Shown: positions 45,116 to 52,256 of the stretch, one piece after another
How the letters are laid out: the number at the start of each line of letters is the position of its first letter
How positions within the stretch are numbered: the stretch's first letter is position 1
Assembly: GCA_016222825.1 (NCBI GenBank)
Contig: JACRQF010000009.1
Location: 1,178,001-1,242,000, forward strand
Direction: 5' to 3'
DNA from: Verrucomicrobiota bacterium
GTDB taxonomy: Bacteria > Verrucomicrobiota > Verrucomicrobiia > CAIQCK01
Length of the DNA stretch: 64,000 bases
Position numbers and translations under genes: made by a program
Notes under the pieces: model-generated
Seen by the model: only the letters and a program-made list of their open reading frames with translations
Database searches by the model: none
Told to the model about the DNA's origin: nothing

Positions 45116-46555
45116 TCAGTGACGAGGTTCTTTTGTTCCGAGACTGAAAAGCTTCGACTTCTCCATTTCCACGACCACGCGCACCGGCCGATCTGTGGGC
45201 ACGCTCGCGCCTGACCGCCAGCCCGCAGTCCAGCGCGTGGCATCCGCGCGCAACGGCTCACAGTCTTCCAGACCGAAACCGCCGATAGCGCGGCCGTCAG
45301 CCTCAAGCAACGCCACGCGCAACTCGCCGCCACTGGCGTCGGCGTTGATGATGAGCGACGGCCCGCCCAACCGCAACGGCTTCGTTTCCACGCGCCCGCG
45401 CCCGGCGGCGTCGAGCGAGACGAACCCATGCCGCCGCCACGCCGCGCGTCCGATGGTGAGGCGCTTTGGCGGCATCGGCCCGCCGTGGGTCGTCGTCATC
45501 GCCGTGTAATACACCCACGTCTCGTCGCCGACGTGCGCTGCGGTGCTGGAGACGCCGAGGATGGAGCCGCCGTCAAAAGTTCCCGGCGCGCCTCGCGGAA
45601 TCACGTTCAGGCGCGGCTGCGTGCGCCGCCACGTGCGGCCGTCGGTGCTGGTGGCCAGTTGCACGTCAATCGGCCCGTCATCGGGACTTTGGCCGGCGGT
45701 CAATTCCGACTTCGGCCGGCGTGCTGCCGTGACGCGGAAAACGGTGGGCAGGCCGATGAAGCCAGCGGCATGCGGGAAGACCGACATGTTATAGACCTCC
45801 GTGCGCTCGTGTGGCTTCTTGCACCAAGCGTCGTCTTCCTCATCCGGCGCGAAAACCAGTTCCGGCTCCGTCCATTCCTGAAAATCGCGGCTGCGCGAGA
45901 GCCATACGACGCGCCGGCCGAAGCCGCGAACCTTCGCGGGGCACTTGTGGTAGGCTAGATACTCACGCGTCGCCGGATCCTGCGTCAGTGTGATCGTGTC
46001 ACCATATTTCAACACCGGGTTCTTCGGATAGCGCGTCCAGTGCAGGCCGTCGGCGGAGAATGCAGCATGGTAGCCGCCCGATTTCGCGCCGAGCATCTTG
46101 TAGCGCTTCGCCGTGTCGGTTTCCCGCGCGTCCAGCAATACGCTGGGACTGTGGATGCTGAAGACGGCATTCTGGCCGGACGAATCGAGCGACGGCTTGG
46201 TCCATCGCACGCCATCCCGCGAAGTGGCGTAGAGCACACGGTCGCCACTGTAGGCTTGCGGCCGGCTCATATACCACATCCGCAGTTGGTGCGCTGCCTC
46301 ATCGAAATAAACCGACCCGTAGAGGTAAACACGGCTGCCTTCCCAAGGCCGATCCGGCTCAATCACCGGCGTGCTGAGCGTCCGCGCCGGATGCACCGTG
46401 CGGATGACACCGTTGCTTGCTCCAATCCCGCTGTCGTCGGCGAAGAGCATCGGCAAATCACGGAGCACAATTTCTCGCGACTCAGCGACACGGCTCTGCG
46501 CCACGAGACAGAACGCAAGTGAAACGCTGTATACGAATCGATTCATTCTCATCAT
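45116..46555 (-). CDS. Secreted five-bladed-propeller-like protein (GH32/43-like), paralog 1
   Basis: 479 residues with a signal peptide (VYSVSLAFCLVAQSRVAES). Repeated strands contain RMWYMSRPQAY, ATSRDGVRWTKP, AFSADGLHWTRYPKNP, WLSRSRDFQEWTEP and ATSTDGRTWRR, typical of GH32/GH43/GH68-type propellers. Catalytic acids cannot be placed. The C-terminal 110 residues (GFVSLDAAGRGRVETKPL) form a jelly-roll-like domain also seen in its neighbour. It overlaps the next upstream gene by 4 bp and leaves 6 bp to the FAD gene. Confidence 0.75.
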   Translation of the reverse strand: MMRMNRFVYSVSLAFCLVAQSRVAESREIVLRDLPMLFADDSGIGASNGVIRTVHPARTLSTPVIEPDRPWEGSRVYLYGSVYFDEAAHQLRMWYMSRPQAYSGDRVLYATSRDGVRWTKPSLDSSGQNAVFSIHSPSVLLDARETDTAKRYKMLGAKSGGYHAAFSADGLHWTRYPKNPVLKYGDTITLTQDPATREYLAYHKCPAKVRGFGRRVVWLSRSRDFQEWTEPELVFAPDEEDDAWCKKPHERTEVYNMSVFPHAAGFIGLPTVFRVTAARRPKSELTAGQSPDDGPIDVQLATSTDGRTWRRTQPRLNVIPRGAPGTFDGGSILGVSSTAAHVGDETWVYYTAMTTTHGGPMPPKRLTIGRAAWRRHGFVSLDAAGRGRVETKPLRLGGPSLIINADASGGELRVALLEADGRAIGGFGLEDCEPLRADATRWTAGWRSGASVPTDRPVRVVVEMEKSKLFSLGTKEPRH

Positions 46556-48000
46556 TCAAACCGGAAGCTGTAGAGCTTGGCGCGCGAGCCGGTGAACGAC
46601 AGCCGCACTTCGCGGCCCTTGAGCGTTGCCAGATCGCCGCCACTGGTCCAACTCACCTCCGCGCGCGTGGAGTTGGTTCGGATGAGCTTGCAGTCGTCCG
46701 TGCTGAAGCCGTTGATCGGCTTGCCTTCGGCGTCCAGCAACCCAACGCGCAACTGGCCGAGCACGGTGGTGTCCACGTTCAGCAAGAGGTGCGTGCCGTC
46801 CACCTTCACCGGCGCGGTCACGCATCGGCCGCCTGCGGCGTCGAAGTCGAGCGAGACGAAGCCGTCCACACGCTGGACGTAACGATAGATGACGCCGTCG
46901 GTCTTGCGTTTGCGCGCCTCCATGTCGCCGTGCTTGGAGTGGAAGCCGGTGCCGTATTGCCAGATCTCGTCGCCGCGGATGACGAGGCCCGGCCCCATGA
47001 AGGTCATGTTCGCGCACTCGGAGCCGGCGAGACCGAGCGGCGCGTAAGGCTTGCGGTCGTAGCGGTACCATGTGATGCCGTCGCGGCTGCCGGCGAAATG
47101 CACCTCCAGCCGGCCCTCGCTCGTGCGCCCTTCGCGCTGGAACATCGAGGGAAAACCGACATACCAGCGCAGGTCGAGCGGATAAGGCTGCGCGGAAATG
47201 GTATAGACATCGCTGTCCGGCGGGTCTTTTTCGTCCGCCGCGAAGACCGTGGGGAACTCGTCACCGATGACGGGAACCTTTTCCTTGCCCCAGAGGTAGA
47301 GGCTCTTGCGCGACGGCCCGACATCCATCGGTGTAGTCAGGCTCGTAACCTCCGTGCGCACGACTTTGCGATAGAGCTTCTTGTTATCGGCACGATTCCA
47401 TGCGCGCAGGTAGAGGACGTATTTGCCAAGACGCTCATCCCAGAACGTCAAGTTCTGCGTGTCGGCGCCGAGGCGTAGCAGCGGCGTCTTGTCGCGCTGC
47501 CAATGCAGGCCATCGGGCGAGTGAAACCGCACCATACCTTCGGTCCAGAGATGTGTCAGATAGGCATAACGTTCCCGCACCGGTGCATTGGGGTCACGAA
47601 ATACAACGCCTTCGAACGTAGTCAGGCCGGTGAGGTTGTTTTCCTTGCTCCCATCGTAGTCCACGATGCCGAGGTTCGGCTTGGTCCAGCGGACGCCGTC
47701 GCGCGACTCAGCGTAAGCGACGTTGGGGCGGTTCTGCTTGTCGCGGCAGATATACCACATCCGCAGCTTCCCGTCCTCGTCGAGCACGGTGAGGTAGAAG
47801 CTGATCATGAGCTGCTCCCACGGCTTGTCAGGCCGGATGACAATCTCGCGCCGCTGCGGCGGATTGACGTGGAGCGCGACACCCTCGGCATCGCGGACGG
47901 AAGCTGGGTCCAGGAAGAGATGACGCAACGGCATCGCTTCCACAGCGCTGGAGCACGCCAACAAGACGGTCAATCCAAGCCAGAACAGTTTCATCGTCAT
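46552..48000 (-). CDS. Secreted five-bladed-propeller-like protein, paralog 2
   Basis: 482 residues starting at the ATG at 48000 (or 47994). The signal peptide is LFWLGLTVLLACSSAVEA. Blades include MISFYLTVLDEDGKLRMWYIC, AESRDGVRWTKPNLG, FHSPDGLHWQRDKTP and GSRDGITWYRYDRKP. It shares with paralog 1 the C-terminal domain (GFVSLDFDAAGGRCVTAPV) and the general layout, so the two arose by tandem duplication. It begins the long minus-strand glycan locus. Confidence 0.75.
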   Translation of the reverse strand: MTMKLFWLGLTVLLACSSAVEAMPLRHLFLDPASVRDAEGVALHVNPPQRREIVIRPDKPWEQLMISFYLTVLDEDGKLRMWYICRDKQNRPNVAYAESRDGVRWTKPNLGIVDYDGSKENNLTGLTTFEGVVFRDPNAPVRERYAYLTHLWTEGMVRFHSPDGLHWQRDKTPLLRLGADTQNLTFWDERLGKYVLYLRAWNRADNKKLYRKVVRTEVTSLTTPMDVGPSRKSLYLWGKEKVPVIGDEFPTVFAADEKDPPDSDVYTISAQPYPLDLRWYVGFPSMFQREGRTSEGRLEVHFAGSRDGITWYRYDRKPYAPLGLAGSECANMTFMGPGLVIRGDEIWQYGTGFHSKHGDMEARKRKTDGVIYRYVQRVDGFVSLDFDAAGGRCVTAPVKVDGTHLLLNVDTTVLGQLRVGLLDAEGKPINGFSTDDCKLIRTNSTRAEVSWTSGGDLATLKGREVRLSFTGSRAKLYSFRFE

Positions 48001-48127
48001 GCCATCGAAGGTTGCCGCGAGTGTAGAGGAGTGAGTCGTTTGCGCAAGCACGGCGTTGGCCCGCCGCCTGCTTCCCGCCTCTTTTTCCGCTTGAACGCGC
48101 GCCGCCGCCGGTGACACTGGAGGCACG

Positions 48128-48775
48128 ATGGAAATGTTGCGCACAGTGATCTTCGACATGGACGGCGTGATCGTGGACAGCGAGCCGCTCCACGAGAAGG
48201 CTTTCTTGGAAGTGATGCACGACCTCGGCTACGGCCAGAACCACGGGCTGGACTTCGACAGCTACGTGGGCCGGTCGGATTTCGAGCTGTGGGAGGACTT
48301 CATCGCCAAACACAAACCGCCGCAAGCGATGGAGGAACTGATGGCGATGAAGCGGCGGCGGGTGATCGAGGTGGTGCAGGAGCTTCAGCCGATTTTCGCC
48401 GGGCTGCCGGAACTACTGGAGAAGCTGGCGCCGCACTGCCGGCTTGGACTCGCTTCGGGATCGGAGAGGGCGTTCATCGAAACGGTGCTGTCGCTGAAGG
48501 GGCTGCGCCGGTTCTTCCCCGTGATCGTCAGCGCGGCGGAGGTGGCGCACGGCAAGCCCGCGCCGGACATTTTTCTTCGCGCCGCGGAGTTGCTCGGCGC
48601 GATGCCGAAGGACTGCTGGGTCGTCGAGGATTCCAAACCCGGCGTTTCCTCGGCGCTGGCGGCCGGCATGAAGGTCGTCGCCATCACCAACACGCATCCC
48701 GCCGACGAACTCCGCGACGCGACGCATGTCGTGGAAACCTACGAGGAGATCGGGCGGTTGCTGCTGCCGTCGTGA
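48128..48775 (+). CDS. HAD-superfamily phosphatase (beta-phosphoglucomutase-like)
   Basis: 215 residues. HAD motif I is FDMDGVIVDSEPLHEK (nucleophile Asp), motif II is GLASGSERAFIE, motif III Lys lies in HGKPAPDIFLRAAELLG, and motif IV is WVVEDSKPGVSSALAAGM. The cap domain is of the beta-phosphoglucomutase type. It could be a sugar phosphatase or phosphomutase; no specific substrate is seen. It is divergent from the propeller gene; 127 bp separates the two starts. Confidence 0.9.
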   Translation: MEMLRTVIFDMDGVIVDSEPLHEKAFLEVMHDLGYGQNHGLDFDSYVGRSDFELWEDFIAKHKPPQAMEELMAMKRRRVIEVVQELQPIFAGLPELLEKLAPHCRLGLASGSERAFIETVLSLKGLRRFFPVIVSAAEVAHGKPAPDIFLRAAELLGAMPKDCWVVEDSKPGVSSALAAGMKVVAITNTHPADELRDATHVVETYEEIGRLLLPS

Positions 48776-48803
48776 AGAACGATGGCGGCACTCCTGCAAC
48801 CCG

Positions 48804-49250
48804 TCAGATGTTGCCGGCAAGCAAGTCGTCCACCCGTTTCACCAGCGCCGGCAACGCGGCTTGAACCGTCGGCGAAAGCTCCTCGCCGCACGCAAAGGTC
48901 TCGCCAACGACGCTGACGACAAACGCCTTCGGGCAGCGGCCGTAGAGTTCCCGCGCCATGCCGAGCAGCGACTCCGGGCTGACGTGGTGCGCAAACGCCG
49001 CCTGTCCCGCCCGGGCTTCCACGCGCCGCCAATCGAGCCGGCCCAGCGGCCCTTCGCTGGCGGCGTCCACGAAAACCACGGTTTGCGCCTCGCTGATCGG
49101 CTGCGCCAGCTCCGGCATCAATTGGTGGCAGGTGAGCACCTCGGCGTCGTGGGCGGCAGCGACATCCGCGAGCAACCGCGCCGCGTGCCAGCCGAGGCCG
49201 TCGTCGCCGCGCAGCGGGTTGCCGTAGCCGATGATCAACGCTTTCGCCAT
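48804..49250 (-). CDS. [NiFe] hydrogenase maturation endopeptidase
   Basis: 148 residues of the HyaD/HycI/HoxW family. The motif IIGYGNPLRGDDGLGWHAARLL holds the first metal-binding acid (Asp or Glu after GNP.RGDD); the second acidic cluster is in VVFVDAASEGPLG, with a His in FAHHVSPESLL. It removes the C-terminal tail of the hydrogenase large subunit after nickel insertion. The HoxH in this window has such a tail, 25 residues after its last ligand motif. I chose the ATG at 49250 because it directly precedes the family's N terminus. Confidence 0.9.
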   Translation of the reverse strand: MAKALIIGYGNPLRGDDGLGWHAARLLADVAAAHDAEVLTCHQLMPELAQPISEAQTVVFVDAASEGPLGRLDWRRVEARAGQAAFAHHVSPESLLGMARELYGRCPKAFVVSVVGETFACGEELSPTVQAALPALVKRVDDLLAGNI

Positions 49251-49346
49251 AGAAACGGCGCGACTGTGAGTTTCGAGCCGCGTTGAAGCAAGCGCGAAGT
49301 GGCCGGCGGAAGGGAGGGGTGGCGTCACAATTTCGTAACACCCCTA

Positions 49347-49374
49347 TTGACGCAGCGGGCTGGCTGCATAGAAT
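49347..49374 (+). promoter_or_regulatory. Candidate sigma70-type promoter for radical-SAM gene
   Basis: TTGACG at 49347-49352 and TAGAAT at 49369-49374 are separated by 16 bp. Transcription would start about 45 nt before the ATG at 49425. It is nearly identical in layout to the shc promoter candidate at 13559. A short CCCAA/TTGGG hairpin lies between it and the ATG. Confidence 0.45.
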
Positions 49375-49424
49375 CTGACCTTTCCGAGTCCCAAGGGATT
49401 TGGGTGTTGCACGGTTTTTAAGTC

Positions 49425-50720
49425 ATGAAGATTTTGTTGGCAATGCCGGCGTCTTATCGCCGGGATGGCACACTGTTTCAGAAGCGAAGGCGATGGATCA
49501 TACCGATCACGCTGCCGTATCTGGCGGGGCTGACCCCCGGATCGGCGGAGATCCATCTCGTGGACGAGTTCCACACGCCCATTGATACGAGCCTTGACTA
49601 CGACTTGGTGGGTTTGACGGTGCTTTGCGCCGCCGAGAAACGCGCCATCGAGGTCGCGGAAGCTTTCCGCAAACGCGGCATCAAGGTCGTCGCGGGCGGC
49701 ATCCACGCCAGCCTCGCCCCGGAGCGCCTCCAGAACCACGTGGACTCCATCGTCGTCGGCGAGGCCGAGACGGTCTGGGCGGACGTGATCGCCGACGCCC
49801 AGAACGGCCGCCTGAAGCCGCTCTACAAGGCCACCCAGCTTTGCGACATGCAGCACCTGCCCCGGCCGCGGTTCGACCTGCTGGACATGTCGAAGTTCCT
49901 CTACAACATCTACCCCGTCCAGACCACTCGCGGCTGCCCGCACGGCTGCCAGTTCTGCGAAGTGCAGGTCCTCTACGGCCGCAAATACCGCTTCCGGCCC
50001 ATCGGCGAGGTGCTCGACGAAATCAAGGCGCTCCCCGGCCGCAACCTCCACATCGTGGACGACAACATCGGCGGCAACGTCAACCGCGCCAAGGAACTCT
50101 TCCGCGGCATGATCCCGCTCAAGGTGAAGTGGAGCGGCCTCACCACCTTCAAATCCATCCGCGACGAGGAATACGTGAAGCTCGCCAAGCAATCCGGCTG
50201 CTTCCACCTCAACCTCGGCATCGAGAGCGTCAACCCCATCAGCCTCGACGGCGTCAAGAAACACCACAACAGCGCCGCCGAATACCGCGACCTCCTGCGC
50301 GGGCTGGACCGCCATCGCGTCCCCTATTCCCTCAACTTCATCCTCGGCTTCGATGAAGACACCGTCGAGACCGTCCGGCGCACCATGGAGTTCTGCCGGC
50401 TCATCAAGCCGCCCATGGCCTTCTTCAGCCTCCTCACGCCCCGGCCCGGCACCCAGCTCATGGCCAAGCTCACCGCCGATGGCCGCATGATCCATCACCG
50501 TTTCGAGGAATACGAGTGGGACGAACCCGTCTTCCGGCCCAAGAACATGACCTTGGAAGAGCTGAAGGACGGCCCGTGGAAGTGCTACGACGACTTCTAC
50601 TCCTTCAGCGAGATGGTCAAACGCTTCTTCCCCCGGCGCTTCTACCTGAACGAGTTCTTCCTGAACCTCTTCTACTGGTATGCCATCAAGAGGCGCATAG
50701 ACCCCGTCTCCTGCTTCTAG
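49425..50720 (+). CDS. B12-binding radical SAM protein
   Basis: 431 residues. The N-terminal half is a cobalamin-binding Rossmann domain (MKILLAMPASYRRDG, then YDLVGLTVLCAAEKRA and GIKVVAGGIHASLAPE). The cluster motif TTRGCPHGCQFCEVQVLYG has Cys 171, 175 and 178. After the barrel (VDDNIGGNVNRAKELF, GLTTFKS) comes a C-terminal region with Phe, Tyr and Trp-rich helices. The layout resembles cobalamin-dependent C-methylases and related enzymes; no substrate is evident. It is divergent from the hydrogenase protease and followed by the 21-nt repeat array. Confidence 0.88.
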   Translation: MKILLAMPASYRRDGTLFQKRRRWIIPITLPYLAGLTPGSAEIHLVDEFHTPIDTSLDYDLVGLTVLCAAEKRAIEVAEAFRKRGIKVVAGGIHASLAPERLQNHVDSIVVGEAETVWADVIADAQNGRLKPLYKATQLCDMQHLPRPRFDLLDMSKFLYNIYPVQTTRGCPHGCQFCEVQVLYGRKYRFRPIGEVLDEIKALPGRNLHIVDDNIGGNVNRAKELFRGMIPLKVKWSGLTTFKSIRDEEYVKLAKQSGCFHLNLGIESVNPISLDGVKKHHNSAAEYRDLLRGLDRHRVPYSLNFILGFDEDTVETVRRTMEFCRLIKPPMAFFSLLTPRPGTQLMAKLTADGRMIHHRFEEYEWDEPVFRPKNMTLEELKDGPWKCYDDFYSFSEMVKRFFPRRFYLNEFFLNLFYWYAIKRRIDPVSCF

Positions 50721-50949
50721 GCGCGCCGGTAGGGAGCCACGGATAAGCGCAGAGTCATCACAGGATGGCCACCAAACGGCGGCTTTTTCGCTGTTGGCGC
50801 ACCTTTGATGCTCGGCGGACCCTTACGGCCGGCAAATGGTGTCTTTTTTTGACCATTTGAGTGACTCTTCGGTAAAAGTCGCGCAAATGGCTGTTTTGCT
50901 GGGTGTTGGAGCAAAAACGCTCGATTACAGGCCCGGAAAAATCACTAAC
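50721..50949. other. Non-coding stretch before the repeat array
   Basis: No gene is supported here. It contains an 8-bp hairpin (CAAATGGT at 50833-50840 with ACCATTTG at 50852-50859) whose loop holds a run of seven T. There are T-rich pieces and two other short TTTT runs. It may terminate the radical-SAM transcript. The minus-strand frame covering it starts in the repeat side and looks like random reading. Confidence 0.4.
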
Positions 50950-51275
50950 TTTCGCCCAACATCATGTGACATATGAAAAAAAGCATGTGACGAAACGTTT
51001 CCGTCACATGCTTTTTGGCCGCCATCACATGACAAAACACGTTTGTCACATGACATTTCTCTGCCGTCACATGCTTTTCGGCGTCCGTCACATGACATTG
51101 GGCCGGGATCACATGCTGTTTTGCTTCCGTCACATGACGTAGAGCTTATGTCACATGATGTTTCGCCGCCATCACATGACAAAACGCGTCCGTCACATGA
51201 CATTTGGCCGCCATTACACGACGTAGGCTATCTGTCACATGACATTCGGCCGGTGTTACATGACAGTCGCGCGGC
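50950..51275. repeat. 21-nt-period array with invariant GTCACATG cores
   Basis: Fifteen units. Two have the reverse core CATGTGAC at 50963-50970 and 50984-50991. Thirteen have the forward core beginning at 51003, 51024, 51045, 51066, 51087, 51108, 51129, 51150, 51171, 51192, 51213, 51234 and 51255; each is exactly 21 nt from the next. The core is (G/A)T(C/T)ACA(T/C)G, followed by 13 nt that vary around ACATTTGGCCGCC. Most forward units extend the core to GTCACATGAC, which has GTCA and TGAC half-sites. The two halves meet at a perfect 15-bp inverted repeat (50978-50992 with 51002-51016), with AAACGTTT in the middle. Not CRISPR: the spacers are related to each other and too short. Confidence 0.95.
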
Positions 51276-51428
51276 GCAACCGAACATTCCTCCCCCGCCT
51301 GCCTGTCCCGCCCGTCCCGTTGCCTCCGCAACGGAAACCGCTTGCCCCCGCCCGCCGCAGAGAGGACTATGCCCGGCGAAGGCGAAGGCGGTCAGCTCCG
51401 AAGTCTCCGCGTAAAGCAGAAAGGAGAA
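51276..51428 (+). other. Leader region of the AT-rich gene
   Basis: Between the array and the ATG at 51429 there is no gene. It is GC-rich with CCCGCC-type words. A strong Shine-Dalgarno, AAAGGAG, lies 5-6 nt before the ATG. No promoter is convincing. Transcription may start in or across the repeat array. Confidence 0.4.
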
Positions 51429-51986
51429 ATGAAACGGATTTATCTGGCAGTGCTTTTGGTGATTCTATATTCGCGTATTTGCCCAGCCTGTATCCTAGTC
51501 GAGGGTTTTCCTGGCTTTGACAGTTTGATACACGGCTCGGATGCTATTTGGGTGGTGCAGATTATGGACAAGGTAAAACTCGGTGGATTGATCGATGCTC
51601 CAGATATATTCGCCGTTCAGGTATTGAGAACTCTGAAGGGTTCAATACCAGATACGAAATCCCAGATGACCCTCATAGGTTTGCAATACCTCCCATTGGT
51701 CAGCGAAGGTGATTTCACACGAGGAACTCGATATCTCGTGTTCTTGAAGTCCTATGCCAAGAAAGAAACTGTAAATGTGGGGACAGAAGTTTTGGAAGTC
51801 ACACATAGCAACCGGCGAATGGAAGGAACGCATTGGGAGGTCTCAAAGGAGTCGAAATTGGAAGAGCTTTCAAGCCTGCCCGTGAAGCAGGCCATCAAGT
51901 TGCTTTTGCAGGACTCGATTGCGATGAAGAAGAGGAAAGCAGCGTTGCTCGAGAAAGCAGTCAAAGAGGCATTGCAGAAGAAGTAA
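51429..51986 (+). CDS. Secreted or membrane-anchored protein, unknown, AT-rich
   Basis: 185 residues. The N terminus is hydrophobic (MKRIYLAVLLVILYSRICPAC), consistent with a signal peptide. The middle has beta-like segments (AIWVVQIMDKVKLGGL, IFAVQVLRTLKGSIP, RYLVFLKSYAKKETVNV), and the C terminus is a basic helix (AMKKRKAALLEKAVKEALQKK). I recognise no family. Its base composition is visibly more AT-rich than its neighbours, with codons such as AAA, ATA and TTT, suggesting horizontal origin. It lies directly downstream of the 21-nt array. Confidence 0.8.
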   Translation: MKRIYLAVLLVILYSRICPACILVEGFPGFDSLIHGSDAIWVVQIMDKVKLGGLIDAPDIFAVQVLRTLKGSIPDTKSQMTLIGLQYLPLVSEGDFTRGTRYLVFLKSYAKKETVNVGTEVLEVTHSNRRMEGTHWEVSKESKLEELSSLPVKQAIKLLLQDSIAMKKRKAALLEKAVKEALQKK

Positions 51987-52089
51987 TGAAGAGGCATCCC
52001 ATGCACCCGGCGGATGGAATGCATGAGAACCAAGAGCCGGCTTGCCTCGCCACTTTGATTCCTCTTCCGCGTTTCCCATCGCCCCTCTG

Positions 52090-52129
52090 CGTCTCTGCGC
52101 TGAGATGCCGCCATCCCAACGCAGAGACG
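52090..52129. repeat. 10-nt perfect inverted repeat between convergent genes
   Basis: CGTCTCTGCG at 52090-52099 and CGCAGAGACG at 52120-52129 are exact inverted copies with a 20-nt loop. The surrounding words (CTCTGCGTCTCTGCG) look like a small dispersed repeat. It sits between the AT-rich gene and hoxH. No T tract follows, so termination is uncertain. Confidence 0.5.
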
Positions 52130-52221
52130 TCGAGGAGACGGGCCATCAAGCCCAGGCCGAGGTGGATCGCGGCCTCCGGACGCGATTCTTCATCCGTGCA
52201 ACAGCCAGCGCGCCCGGAGGT

Positions 52222-52251
52222 CGCGCTCCACCTTTCCGCGCTCCACCTTTC
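52222..52251. repeat. Exact 15-bp tandem duplication
   Basis: CGCGCTCCACCTTTC is repeated twice without gap at 52222-52236 and 52237-52251, just downstream of the hoxH stop. It is likely a slipped-strand duplication. No coding role is evident. Confidence 0.8.
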
Positions 52252-52256
52252 GGCGC

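Noticed and set aside
50950..51275. CRISPR array
   Set aside because: Units are 21 nt with 13-nt related interiors, repeats are partly inverted, and no cas gene is near.
50950..51275. Plasmid iteron origin
   Set aside because: Period and dyad fit, but there is no rep gene, AT-rich melting region or DnaA box next to it. It stays only as a hypothesis.
50903..51414. Peptides with a 7-residue repeat (SHD or RHM types) in several frames
   Set aside because: A 21-nt period automatically gives 7-residue periodic frames on both strands. There is no Shine-Dalgarno or conserved start, so the repeat is better explained as DNA.
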